This document shows positions 15,149-23,722 of a stretch of 39,269 bases of DNA, one piece after another. The notes under the pieces were generated by a model that was not told the origin of the DNA, made no database searches, and saw only the letters and a program-made list of their open reading frames with translations. How positions within the stretch are numbered: position 1 is the stretch's first letter; the number at the start of each line of letters is the position of its first letter. The DNA comes from Methanosaeta sp. PtaU1.Bin112. Lineage in GTDB: Archaea; Halobacteriota; Methanosarcinia; Methanotrichales; Methanotrichaceae. The DNA lies in contig MVRL01000172.1 in NCBI GenBank assembly GCA_002067705.1, positions 1 to 39,269 of the forward strand, written 5' to 3'. The position numbers and the translations under genes are program-made.

Positions 15149-16432
15149 CTATTTGGTCGATTCAAACTTCACCAGCCCGTCCCACTCCTCTCCCTGAAGC
15201 TTTCCGAAGATCACCACACCCCCCTTTTCAGCAGTCGCATTCCCTTCGAACAGATCCCCTCGCGATGCAAGAGCCGTCCAATCATCCCCGCAGACCACCG
15301 AGACATTCCTGGCGCCGGGAACCCTGATCCGGAAGGAATAGCTCGACCCGGCCTCCAGATTTCCCACCAGCGGCCCGAATAGATAAGCACCGGTTTCGCT
15401 GAACGCTTTAAAAGTTGTAGGAAAGCCGACGCCCCCACCGGAGGAGGCATTGATGCCGTACTCCAAAACAGAGTCATACTTTCCAGGATTGTCTCTTCTC
15501 TTAGCATAGGCCTTCAGGATATAGCTGCCCTCCTCAGGAAACCGAACATCAATATCATAGCTTCCCCCATCCCTCTGGCAGAATGCGTATCCATCCAGTG
15601 CTTCCCCGGTCCCGGCATGCTCAAGCTTTGCCATCATCAAGACATCCTGGGGTGCGAAGATGGAGAGATTGATCTGCTTGTCCGCTATTATCGTCCCATT
15701 TCTCTCCCCGAGCATTAGGCCCAGATTGAAGAAGTCCGCTTCCAGATAAACGAGATTCTCATACTCCCCCTTGGTGAGAGGCTGATCGAGAAGCTGCCAG
15801 CAGCAATCATCCGGGAAGTGGCTGAAAATGAATTGGCAGGGCGGCGTCATAAAATAATGATCATCGAATTTGCGAACGTACTTTCCCTCTCCGCTCACAT
15901 ATCCCGCCCCCCAGGTGCTGTCTATCAGATACCAGGATCCATTTATCTTGACGGCATTCCAGGCATGATTGAATGGACCCGTGAAGTTGCTGCCTGGCAC
16001 ATATCCATACCCCTTGCCATAGCCAGTGACCTTCACCGCCTGCAGGCCCGCCTCTCTGGCTAAAGAGAGGAAGAGATCGGAATAGCCATAACAGATAGAT
16101 CTTCTGCTCTTCAGGACATCCTCAGATTTGGTGGACCCGCTGCTTCCACCAAAAAAGACATCGACATTGTAGTCGATGTTCTCGGTGATCCAGCGGAATA
16201 TGGCCCGCGACTTTTCGCGATCATTCTTCGCCGGCTTGACCAGATAGGCAGCCAGGCTCTCTATCGTCGCCTCGGCAGAAGAAGGCACATTGAGTGCATG
16301 AAGGTCGAGATCTTCATAACTATAATTCAGTGGGACGCAGAAATCATTGGAGAGAATCGGCTCGGATTCATTGCCGGCAGTGGCCACTGCGACAAATAGC
16401 TCCAGCATCAGAAGAGACAAAACGATTTTCAT
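15149..16432 (-). CDS. Secreted transglutaminase-like (kyphoscoliosis-peptidase-type) protein
   Basis: This 427-aa protein has a signal peptide (MKIVLSLLMLELFVAVATAG). Residues about 50-185 form a transglutaminase-like cysteine-protease fold with the Cys-His-Asp set at C114 (SICYGYSDLF), H156 (FNHAWNAVK) and D171 (YLIDSTWGAG). The remainder is beta-rich, with several N-glycosylation sequons, ending GEEWDGLVKFEST. The architecture resembles KY-type proteins, which are peptidases or cross-linking enzymes or binding folds. The substrate is unknown. It would act outside the cell, perhaps on the surface layer or sheath. Confidence 0.8.
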   Translation of the reverse strand: MKIVLSLLMLELFVAVATAGNESEPILSNDFCVPLNYSYEDLDLHALNVPSSAEATIESLAAYLVKPAKNDREKSRAIFRWITENIDYNVDVFFGGSSGSTKSEDVLKSRRSICYGYSDLFLSLAREAGLQAVKVTGYGKGYGYVPGSNFTGPFNHAWNAVKINGSWYLIDSTWGAGYVSGEGKYVRKFDDHYFMTPPCQFIFSHFPDDCCWQLLDQPLTKGEYENLVYLEADFFNLGLMLGERNGTIIADKQINLSIFAPQDVLMMAKLEHAGTGEALDGYAFCQRDGGSYDIDVRFPEEGSYILKAYAKRRDNPGKYDSVLEYGINASSGGGVGFPTTFKAFSETGAYLFGPLVGNLEAGSSYSFRIRVPGARNVSVVCGDDWTALASRGDLFEGNATAEKGGVVIFGKLQGEEWDGLVKFESTK

Positions 16433-16433
16433 T

Positions 16434-17177
16434 TTACAAAACGATCTCCATCATATCATGGCCCAGCGGCCACTGCTTGAGAGCAATCTCATGAGGGGGA
16501 TAGAGGTGGCTGAGATGGGTGAGCAGCAGTCGCTTTGCCCCCAACCGCTCTCCGAGAGCAATGGCTTCGTCTGCCGTCATGTGCTTGCTGATGGTGTAGC
16601 CGGGCGGGGTAATGGCATCCGCCAGCATCAAATCAGCATCTTTCATCAGCTCCAGGCTCTCTTCCGGAATCTCCATCTTGGTATCGCTGGTGATCACCAC
16701 TACTTTATTGCCGTCATCAATGCGCACGCCCACCGTCTCCACTGGGGGGTGGTTTACGGGAAAAAGGGTGAACTGCATTCCAGCGATATCAAAAGGCTGA
16801 TAGGCCAGAGCATCATGGCGGACGGGATTCAGGAAATAGAGGTAATTCAGGATATAGTCCATGGTCCCCTTGAGGGCATAAACATCTACATGGCTTTGCA
16901 CCCGATGAAAATCCCCAAATCCGGCATAATGATCATAGTGGGCATGCGTCCAGATAACGCCGTCCACACTGGCTATATCCTTCTTCAGTAGCTGCCAGCG
17001 CAGATCGGGGCTGCTGTCCACCAGCACCTTTCCGTCATCCTCATCCGATTCGATAAGAACAGAAAACCTCATCCTGCGGCTCCTGCCACCCCGCAGAGCA
17101 TCCATGCAGGCCGGACACTTGCAGCCGATCTTGGGAGTGCCAATGGCATCTCCCGTACCCAGTAAAATGACCTTCAT
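16434..17177 (-). CDS. MBL-fold phosphodiesterase, PhnP-like
   Basis: The protein is 247 aa from the ATG at 17177 (GGGGGAG upstream); a TTG at 17189 is also preceded by GGAG. It is a metallo-beta-lactamase-fold hydrolase with the metal motif THAHYDHYAG, LVDSSPDLRWQLL, NHPPVETVGVRI and a late VVVITSDTK and LLLTHLSH. The N-terminal LGTGDAIGTPKIGCKCPACMDA carries a CxCxxC segment like the structural zinc site of PhnP. PhnP hydrolyses cyclic phosphodiesters, but no phosphonate genes are nearby, so the substrate is open. It ends one base before the transglutaminase-like gene, so the two may be cotranscribed. Confidence 0.85.
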   Translation of the reverse strand: MKVILLGTGDAIGTPKIGCKCPACMDALRGGRSRRMRFSVLIESDEDDGKVLVDSSPDLRWQLLKKDIASVDGVIWTHAHYDHYAGFGDFHRVQSHVDVYALKGTMDYILNYLYFLNPVRHDALAYQPFDIAGMQFTLFPVNHPPVETVGVRIDDGNKVVVITSDTKMEIPEESLELMKDADLMLADAITPPGYTISKHMTADEAIALGERLGAKRLLLTHLSHLYPPHEIALKQWPLGHDMMEIVL

Positions 17178-17217
17178 GCTCCCCCTCAATAGCTCCTAAT
17201 GGCTCATACAATGCCTC

Positions 17218-18510
17218 TCACGCGGTAATGCTCCGCTTGTAATCAAAGATCCTTCGCCGGAACTCCTCAATAGACCTGTCCAGATCCTGCTGGTCCAAAT
17301 GTCTCCGATCCTCCAGGAGGGCATTGAGCACCGCCTCTCTGATCACCAACCGGAGGTCCGAGCCAGAATAGCCATCAGTGGCTTCTGCCAGAGCTTCCGT
17401 ATCGACATCCGCATCAATTCGAGCTATCACCTTGTCCAGGATTTTGCGCCTCATATCCTTGTCAGGCAAGGGGAAGTTCAATACCTTATCAAACCTCCGC
17501 CAGGCCGCATAATCCAATAGCTGCGGATGGTTGGTAGCCGCCAGGAGCAAGACACCATGCTCCACCAGGCTGATCTCATCAATGGCTTTCAAAAGCGAGT
17601 TGACCGCCCTCTTCATGGCACCGTGCTCATCTGAGGTTCTGGTCTTGGCCACAAAATCAAACTCATCAATAAGCAATATGCAGGGAGAGAGCCTCTTGGC
17701 CAGCTCAAAGACCTTGTCGATATTCTTGGATGTCTCCCCTAAATACTGGCTGGTGATCATGGAGAGGCGGACCTCGACAATAGGCAGGGAAAAATAGCTG
17801 GAAAGAGCTCGGGCAGTCGATGTCTTTCCGGTGCCAGGCGGACCGACGAAAAGAAGCTTTCCAATCTCATAAAGGCCGATCTCTCGCAGATATTGCCGGT
17901 TCTTGAGAGCTTTGCCCATCTTTTCGATCTCAGACTTCTGATCCTCAGTCAAGATCAGACCGGCAAGTCTGTCCCTCACATCCTCAGGGGCCTTGATATA
18001 GGCGAGCTTTAGAAGGTCCTCCGCCTCTTTGGAATCCTTGCAGAGCTCTTTGATCTTGGCATCTATCCATTCCCGGTCGGCAGATAGAGGCCTATTAGAG
18101 CTCCTGGCGTGGGCATAACTCACATCGAGAGAATCATAGTTCTCATAGAAATAAGCCAGAGTGGGATTAGATTTTATCCTGTCCAGCTCTTTTTGATTGG
18201 CAAACCACCTGGCTGCCACATCGAATACAGTCAGACGGAGCTGAGAGCCAAACTCCTCAAAAGCCACAAATGTAAGATCTTTTATAGCCGCTTTGACATT
18301 CTCAATGCCGTAAATCTTCTGCGCATCTGCGCTGGTTACATAAATAGGCCTCTTTACGCTTCTAGTCTGCATATCGAAGTAATGCTTGCGAATATTGGGA
18401 GGCAGATCGTCTTCATTCAAATTATCTGTGCGGTTATAAATATCTGCAGTCAGTAGCAGCTCAGCAACATCAATAGCACCAGACTTTTCCAAGCCATTCA
18501 CTGCGCCCAT
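17218..18510 (-). CDS. AAA+ ATPase, single module, unassigned
   Basis: This 430-aa protein has a helical N-terminal half with no recognised domain, then one classical AAA module. Motifs are Walker A GPPGTGKT (223-230), Walker B LLIDEFD (279-285), sensor 1 AATNH, arginine-finger-like AAWRRFDK (336-342), and a lid with sensor 2 region GYSGSDLRLVIREAV. The fold is close to the FtsH/Spastin/PAN group, but no protease domain or Zn motif is present. It presumably remodels a protein or complex. The ATG at 18510 has GGAG eight bases upstream, and a minus-strand TATA-like sequence lies at 18545-18556. The partner is unknown. Confidence 0.8.
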   Translation of the reverse strand: MGAVNGLEKSGAIDVAELLLTADIYNRTDNLNEDDLPPNIRKHYFDMQTRSVKRPIYVTSADAQKIYGIENVKAAIKDLTFVAFEEFGSQLRLTVFDVAARWFANQKELDRIKSNPTLAYFYENYDSLDVSYAHARSSNRPLSADREWIDAKIKELCKDSKEAEDLLKLAYIKAPEDVRDRLAGLILTEDQKSEIEKMGKALKNRQYLREIGLYEIGKLLFVGPPGTGKTSTARALSSYFSLPIVEVRLSMITSQYLGETSKNIDKVFELAKRLSPCILLIDEFDFVAKTRTSDEHGAMKRAVNSLLKAIDEISLVEHGVLLLAATNHPQLLDYAAWRRFDKVLNFPLPDKDMRRKILDKVIARIDADVDTEALAEATDGYSGSDLRLVIREAVLNALLEDRRHLDQQDLDRSIEEFRRRIFDYKRSITA

Positions 18511-18574
18511 CTTTAAAGCTCCATGGAATGAACTAAACTAGTGGCCTATAAAAAGAGATAAAGCTTTCCATTCG

Positions 18575-19639
18575 TCAAGTCTCCCGGTTATTGATAGCTG
18601 CCCGATAGGCAGCCAGGAGAAAGCCGTAGAGAGTAGGGCCGATAATCACTCCAATGATTCCTACTACGAATATGGGTGCAGTATACGCAAGCAATGTAAC
18701 TATGGGATGAATCCGGGAGCTCTTCATGGCCAGATGAGGTCGGATTAAATTTTCTGGTATCACCATGAGCACCACCATTCCAAATATCATGATTATCAGG
18801 AAACGGATTGCATCCCCCATGAACAGAGAATAAAGCGCGAGAGGAATGAATACAAAAGGCGGCCCAAGCATGGGAACGAGGGTAAAGATGCCAACAACAA
18901 CACCCATCAAATAGGGATAGGGGACGCCCAGCATAGAAAAACCTATAGCAGCCAAAACACCGCTCAACATCGACGTGGTGAAGTAGACTGTAAAAAGGGT
19001 GTTATAGATGCCGCTCAGCTCCTGCAGAAAATCCAGAACAATTGCTCGTTTCTGCCTGGGAACCAGGTCTACTGCCTTGGCCAGGAATTCCTTGCCATCG
19101 ACGAGAATGTAATATGTGAAGAAGACCGCGACGATCAATTGAGCAAAAAGGACGGGCAGATTGGAGGCAAATGAGGTTAGCTCTCGCTGCACAATGGGAA
19201 AGAGCCAGGTAGCAATGGTCACAGGGATGTCGCTTATCTCCTGGACGTTTTTGAGTATTATGACACTCACATAATTATAAAACCAATCAGGAAAAGCGCT
19301 CATGGCCCACCTGTCGATCTCCTGGGTTATGGCCGCGAATTGGATGCCAGACAGAGCTCCAGACCTTTCCAGATTGGATATCTCCACTACGAGGACAGTG
19401 GTAATGCCCAGTAGAATGACAAGAATGAATATAAAGACGATCATTATGGAGAACAGAGAGGAGACTTGCCTCTGCCGCGTCAGACGAAAAAAGATGGCAA
19501 AGAGTGGATTGAGGAGAAACATCATGACTATGCTCAGCAGAATAGTAGTAAGGAAATCCTTGGTAAGATAAACTGTGGCCAGAAAGACCAAGAAGACCAG
19601 AGTTCCTGCTGCCATGTCAAAGCGACGGCTGAAATCCAT
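18575..19639 (-). CDS. AI-2E/PerM family membrane transporter
   Basis: The protein is about 354 aa from the ATG at 19639, which has GGTGGAG at proper spacing; a GTG at 19654 lies inside that ribosome-binding site and is less likely. There are about eight hydrophobic segments, starting GTLVFLVFLATVYL and ending FVVGIIGVIIGPTLYGFLLAAYRA. The family motif region is VGIFTLVPMLGPPFVFIPLAL, with PENLIRPHLAMKSSRIHPIVTLLA. Members are called AI-2 exporters or Na+/H+ antiporter-like permeases. The substrate in archaea is unknown. It follows the GNAT gene with a 48-nt gap. Confidence 0.88.
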   Translation of the reverse strand: MDFSRRFDMAAGTLVFLVFLATVYLTKDFLTTILLSIVMMFLLNPLFAIFFRLTRQRQVSSLFSIMIVFIFILVILLGITTVLVVEISNLERSGALSGIQFAAITQEIDRWAMSAFPDWFYNYVSVIILKNVQEISDIPVTIATWLFPIVQRELTSFASNLPVLFAQLIVAVFFTYYILVDGKEFLAKAVDLVPRQKRAIVLDFLQELSGIYNTLFTVYFTTSMLSGVLAAIGFSMLGVPYPYLMGVVVGIFTLVPMLGPPFVFIPLALYSLFMGDAIRFLIIMIFGMVVLMVIPENLIRPHLAMKSSRIHPIVTLLAYTAPIFVVGIIGVIIGPTLYGFLLAAYRAAINNRET

Positions 19640-19687
19640 ATAATAGTTCTCCACCCATAACAGTAAAAACTTTTCCCTAAAACCGCA

Positions 19688-20215
19688 TCATATAGCGCCG
19701 TTGCAGCACGTTTTTTCCAGATTGGCAAATTGCCCGGATTCATCTGCCAATGTCTTTGTCATCACCATCTTCAAGGCACCTGCCTCTTCGTCCATCTCCT
19801 CGCAGATGGGCTTGAATCCTTTGGCCCGATAGAACTCCATCGCACGATGGTTATCGCTGAAGCATTCCAGCTTTGCTATATCATGCCCGGATTTCCTCAA
19901 CTCCGTCTCAACAATATCCAGCAGAGAGCTTCCTATGCCCCTTCGGTGATGGGCGGGATGAATCCAAAGAATGTCTACCTTATCGTCAGACCGTGCAGCA
20001 ACTCCAACGATATCTCCTGCCTTTTCTGCCACAATCATATCTTGCCATTGCTTGTTGACCTGCTCTGCAACCATATCTCCTTCCACCCAAGGCTCAAGCT
20101 TCTCCCAAGGCAGGATCTGACCATAGACCTGCACAATCGTCTCCTTGCACAACTTGATCAGGTTTGGAGCGTCCTCTATGGCCGCCTTCCTGAATATGAT
20201 TTGCTTCTTATCCAT
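19688..20215 (-). CDS. GNAT-family N-acetyltransferase
   Basis: This 175-aa protein has the acetyl-CoA motif HPAHHRRGIGSSLLDIVETEL (motif A), preceded by VDILWIH and followed by LECFSDNHRAMEFYRAKGF, the usual GNAT C-terminal pattern. A shorter tail ends CCNGAI. It transfers an acetyl group to an amine of an unknown acceptor. The start ATG at 20215 overlaps the end of the ferredoxin-like gene by 8 nt, so the two are translationally linked. Confidence 0.88.
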   Translation of the reverse strand: MDKKQIIFRKAAIEDAPNLIKLCKETIVQVYGQILPWEKLEPWVEGDMVAEQVNKQWQDMIVAEKAGDIVGVAARSDDKVDILWIHPAHHRRGIGSSLLDIVETELRKSGHDIAKLECFSDNHRAMEFYRAKGFKPICEEMDEEAGALKMVMTKTLADESGQFANLEKTCCNGAI

Positions 20216-21002
20216 TAATCAGCCTTCCGTCAATTCCCACCACATAGCTCTTCACAGCAACATCTTTCCCAGATTGGCGAACTGCTCTTGCCACCAGTTC
20301 GACAAGCTGAGAGCAGCAGGGCACGGTCATGTGCAGTACGGCAATGTCCAGGATATCATTTTGCCTGAGGATCTCGGTCAGCTTTTCCACAAACGGCTCG
20401 ATCTCATCCAGCTTGGGGCAACCCACCAGAACGGCTCGTCCCTTAATGAATTCCTGCTGTATGGAAGGATAGGCAAACGCAGTGCAGTCTCCGGCCACCA
20501 GCAGGCGAGCGCCCTTCAGGTAAGGAGCCCAGGGACGGGCCAGCCTCATCTGGATAGGCCAGCCGCATAGCTCATTGGCATGGTCTTGTCCGGGTTTTAT
20601 CTTTTCACGGGAAAAATCTGCTTGAGACATTTGATCCCGCTTAAGGGATATGGGTGCAGTACATGGAGCAAATGATGAAGATGGATGGACCGCTGCGCTC
20701 GCCGCGCATCTATCCGTCCCACCTGAATCCGCACCTCTGGCATTGCCCATCCGGCCATGCTTTTGGACAAGACTCTTATGCTCTCTTGCCGCCGCCTCGT
20801 CAAAGGGAGAAGCTTCGCGCTCCTCGATGCGAAGAGCACCCTGAGGGCAAACGGACAGGCATGCGCCCAAGCCGTCGCAGAAGCTGTCGCTCACCACCCG
20901 GGCCTTGCCGTCATGCAGCTGTATGGCTCCTTCCGCACAAGCTGTGATGCACTCGCCGCAGCCGTTGCATAGCTGCGCGTCGATTTTAATGATCTTTCTC
21001 AT
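20208..21002 (-). CDS. Ferredoxin-domain iron-sulfur protein with C-terminal Cys-rich region
   Basis: This 264-aa protein has two [4Fe-4S] motifs in the first 60 residues: CNGCGECITACAEGAI and CDGLGACLSVCPQGAL, the second with widened first spacing. A variable linker follows (about 70-140). The C-terminal part contains LLVAGDCTAFAYPSIQQEFIKGRAVLVGCPKLD and TVPCCSQL, which suggests further metal or cofactor binding. Such proteins are widespread in anaerobes as uncharacterised ferredoxin-type oxidoreductases, and the electron partner is unknown. Overlap with the GNAT gene indicates cotranscription. Confidence 0.82.
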   Translation of the reverse strand: MRKIIKIDAQLCNGCGECITACAEGAIQLHDGKARVVSDSFCDGLGACLSVCPQGALRIEEREASPFDEAAAREHKSLVQKHGRMGNARGADSGGTDRCAASAAVHPSSSFAPCTAPISLKRDQMSQADFSREKIKPGQDHANELCGWPIQMRLARPWAPYLKGARLLVAGDCTAFAYPSIQQEFIKGRAVLVGCPKLDEIEPFVEKLTEILRQNDILDIAVLHMTVPCCSQLVELVARAVRQSGKDVAVKSYVVGIDGRLING

Positions 21003-21032
21003 CCTTCTTATCCTTCGATCCTTCTTATCCGT

Positions 21033-22139
21033 CTATTCTTCTTTTGCCTGCCCACGATCAAATTCCTCATCTATTTCTTTGCGGGTCTTGCTTGCCAGAA
21101 GCACAGGCGAATCCACTACGCCAGGCACATACTCCCATTTCCATAGCTTCTGATTGGCATCATGCTCGGCCATAGCATGATTGGAGGTGTTGACAAATAT
21201 TACCGGATGGCTGTAGTCAATCAAATAGTAGCTGATAGCACATCCGATGCCTTCCGGATCGCCATGTATCGAATCCTCATTCAGATCATTGTTTTTGCCA
21301 TCGATTATGCTGTGAATGTTCTTGAAGATGAAACGGTTGTTTTGCCTATTGCTTCTATCGATAATTATCTTAAAGCTCTCCACATCGGAATCTCGACTAT
21401 ATATTAAACGGCGAAGCTCCCGATATGGGAGGTCAAGGAGGCGATGCTTCCTTAATTCTTCGTTATTGAAGATCAAAGTAACCTCAACCTCAGAAATTCC
21501 ACCATCAAGATCTTTTTGGGCACAATGAACCTCTCTGAGATAATTCTTTAATCCATCCACTGCCGGCTGGTAGATCGTCGGAATGATGCGATCTTTCAGG
21601 CTGCCGGGCGGAGAGCGGAGATGATCTATTACCATCCTATCACTCAGGCTTTTAGGCTGCAGATTAAAGACCTCGCTAAAGCCATCCTGTTTGGCGCCGG
21701 ATAAATTTTCCAGTATTTGCTGATGGATCTTATAGACATTAGAGGAAGTGATGTCCGAAGCATCGTCTTTATACTCCCAAATCCAATAATCTTCGTCCAG
21801 TTGAAATACCCATCGATCTCCAGGACCGGTCCATAATTGGCTGCTATCTTTTAAGTCTCTTATCGAAGCAGGACTCTCGCATTTCAAAGGATCAACTCGT
21901 TCAATATCAAAACCCAACATATATCTCAAGGTCATTGGTCGGTTGACCTTAAACGATGTCTGGTTTCGGTTTGCATTGCTCCTCACCACTACTCTGAGCT
22001 TTTTCTTGGGAGATTTTACAAGCGAAATTGTGCAGCGATCCCAGTTCCATATCTTCGTCTCATCGGTCCATTGGATCGTTCCGTCTTTGACCTGGAAAAT
22101 TTTTTCTCTGTGGGAAAACCAGACTTCATCAGAATTCAT
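21033..22139 (-). CDS. Unrecognised 369-aa protein
   Basis: The start is the ATG at 22139; a TTG at 22145 would add two residues. The N-terminal region is rich in Trp and looks beta-stranded (VWFSHREKIFQVKDG, IQWTDETKIWNWD, then SLVKSPKKKLRVVVRS). The middle is helical and charged. The C-terminal quarter has a striking segment, HPVIFVNTSNHAMAEHDANQ followed by LWKWEYVPG, whose clustered His, Asp, Glu and Asn could form a metal or catalytic site. There is no signal peptide and no membrane segment. I recognise no family. Its codon use is more A/T-rich than the ferredoxin gene downstream, which may mean acquisition. Confidence 0.7.
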   Translation of the reverse strand: MNSDEVWFSHREKIFQVKDGTIQWTDETKIWNWDRCTISLVKSPKKKLRVVVRSNANRNQTSFKVNRPMTLRYMLGFDIERVDPLKCESPASIRDLKDSSQLWTGPGDRWVFQLDEDYWIWEYKDDASDITSSNVYKIHQQILENLSGAKQDGFSEVFNLQPKSLSDRMVIDHLRSPPGSLKDRIIPTIYQPAVDGLKNYLREVHCAQKDLDGGISEVEVTLIFNNEELRKHRLLDLPYRELRRLIYSRDSDVESFKIIIDRSNRQNNRFIFKNIHSIIDGKNNDLNEDSIHGDPEGIGCAISYYLIDYSHPVIFVNTSNHAMAEHDANQKLWKWEYVPGVVDSPVLLASKTRKEIDEEFDRGQAKEE

Positions 22140-22185
22140 TGGCAATCATCCACCAGATCATAGGCATTCTTTCATTTGATATAAC

Positions 22186-22229
22186 ATTATGGCAAGGGAA
22201 ATAAGCAATTATGGCAGGGAAAATATGCA
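22186..22229. repeat. Two imperfect 22-bp direct repeats
   Basis: ATTATGGCAAGGGAAATAAG at 22186 and ATTATGGCAGGGAAAATATG at 22208 are in tandem, differing at few positions, in the gap between two minus-strand genes. They overlap the likely promoter of the 369-aa protein gene. Confidence 0.5.
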
Positions 22230-22251
22230 GCTAAAAAATGGAAATGTGAAT

Positions 22252-22725
22252 CTATGGCGCATCAAGCCAGGAACGAGCATATGCAAGCCACATATCTCCG
22301 CCGCATCTTCCATCTGCCAGAGATTTCATATCACAGCTCTTGCCGTTGGGAAACACGCACATAGTAATATCACCATAAGGTGTATGAACACTCCTCAGAC
22401 TGCCTCCGCTGCCCCGGCAGATGGATTCAGCTGATTGCATCCACATGGCTTCGGGATAAGATGCATATCCCGGCAATATATTAGGCTTCAAGTTGCGGCT
22501 GCAAGTTCCCTGGAAGAATGCCTGAGAGTCGCACCAACTCTTATCAGGAAACATGCAAATTCCCTGACCGCCATTAACAGCCGGAGACGAGCTGTAAAGA
22601 TAGCCCGACCGGACGCAGTAGGTGCGTGCCTGATCAGAGGAATCTTCACCCGTAGCTGCCATCAAGCCTGAAGAGAGAAAGGCCAGCATATAAAGGCACA
22701 AGATAATATTTTTAGAAGATCTCAT
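22252..22725 (-). CDS. Secreted protein with two DUF333 repeats
   Basis: This 157-aa protein has a signal peptide (IILCLYMLAFLSSGLMA). The mature chain contains two similar Cys-containing units. The first is ARTYCVRSGYLYSS, GQGICMFPDKSWCDSQAFFQ and GTC. The second is SICRGSGGSLRSV, DITMCVFPNGKSCDMKSLAD and GRC. Each has four Cys in the DUF333 pattern, probably forming disulfides. DUF333 proteins are usually single-unit small exported proteins called putative hemolysins, without proven activity. It lies 16 nt downstream of another secreted protein gene on the same strand, so they form a pair. Confidence 0.8.
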   Translation of the reverse strand: MRSSKNIILCLYMLAFLSSGLMAATGEDSSDQARTYCVRSGYLYSSSPAVNGGQGICMFPDKSWCDSQAFFQGTCSRNLKPNILPGYASYPEAMWMQSAESICRGSGGSLRSVHTPYGDITMCVFPNGKSCDMKSLADGRCGGDMWLAYARSWLDAP

Positions 22726-22741
22726 CTAATTATCCCTCCTA

Positions 22742-23632
22742 TCACGGCTCCACCAATCCAAAGACCGCCCATCTCCAGTCAACGCCCTTGGTACGAGGAG
22801 AATTTTTCTCGCTCTCTCCAGGAAGCACTATTTGAACATCCTTGCCGAAGTTGCCATAATCGGTTAGCTCCTTTAAAGTCGACTGTATGGAAAAGTCCGG
22901 CTCCTCAATATCGAGGATCGAAGGAGAGAGCGATAAGCGGGAGTCAATCTCGATTCTTCTGATCAGTGAGGTCTCTTTGGAGACCCAGGCTGTAACTGAG
23001 ATATTGCTGCTGGCCTGAATTGAAGTGTTATCCAGGTCAAAGCTATTGTTATCGAATTCGTCGGGCATCGAGAAAGGCGAAGAGAGATAAGCAGCATAGA
23101 TTTGCGTGCCGAGAATGATCTCCCTGATTAAGGGGATCGGTTCTGCTGCAATTACGTAGCATTCGTCTCCATCAACGACCTCTGCGCCAATGATCGACAA
23201 GTTGCTGAAATACAGGAGCGACACTTGACTGGGAAGCTCATTGTAGTCCGCCATGATCGCATCCGGATCGTCGACGATAAATTGGGTCCAGTTGTCTTTC
23301 TCTTTCCAGTACTCAGTACCGTTTGAGAAGTATCCTTGCCAGGTGAGGACCTCTCCGGTTTCATTATCAGTAAGCCGATGGCTCCACCAACCGGACTGTG
23401 CCGTGAGATTCACTCTGCCCTCGGTGTCCTTCATGGCAGCAAATTTTTCATGCAGCGACTCATTGCTGTAAATGGTAGTACTTTCTGCAGAACGATTATA
23501 GGTATACGCGGTGAGATTGTCCGCAGAGGCAGTCATCATCTGCTTGAGCTGATCCGCGCTTATATCATCCGCCAAGACAACAGGCAGATATAGCAGGAAA
23601 ATGACAGCGAGAATTTTCGGAATATCTTTCAT
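22742..23632 (-). CDS. Secreted, heavily sequon-rich protein (LolA-like beta fold possible)
   Basis: This 296-aa protein has a signal peptide (ILAVIFLLYLPVVLADD). The rest has about ten N-X-S/T sequons (for example NLTAYTYNRS, NESL, NETG, NGTEYW, NWTQ, NLS, NNS, NTS, NIS), consistent with heavy N-glycosylation of an external archaeal protein. The pattern DGDECYVIAAEP and SKETSLIRRIEIDSRLSL resembles LolA/LolB-like or DUF-type lipid-carrier folds, but this is only a resemblance. A TATA-like sequence on the minus strand lies around 23669-23679. It precedes the DUF333 gene. Confidence 0.75.
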   Translation of the reverse strand: MKDIPKILAVIFLLYLPVVLADDISADQLKQMMTASADNLTAYTYNRSAESTTIYSNESLHEKFAAMKDTEGRVNLTAQSGWWSHRLTDNETGEVLTWQGYFSNGTEYWKEKDNWTQFIVDDPDAIMADYNELPSQVSLLYFSNLSIIGAEVVDGDECYVIAAEPIPLIREIILGTQIYAAYLSSPFSMPDEFDNNSFDLDNTSIQASSNISVTAWVSKETSLIRRIEIDSRLSLSPSILDIEEPDFSIQSTLKELTDYGNFGKDVQIVLPGESEKNSPRTKGVDWRWAVFGLVEP

Positions 23633-23722
23633 GCAAAACCTCCAGGAGCAAGTGGGTCAAACAGGATTATAAATATTTGTACGTTATATTAAAAAAAATA
23701 TGCAGATATTTCTCGCATCGCA

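Noticed and set aside
19730-20218. 162-aa plus-strand open frame over the GNAT gene
   Set aside because: The minus-strand frame has clear GNAT motifs, whereas this one has none.
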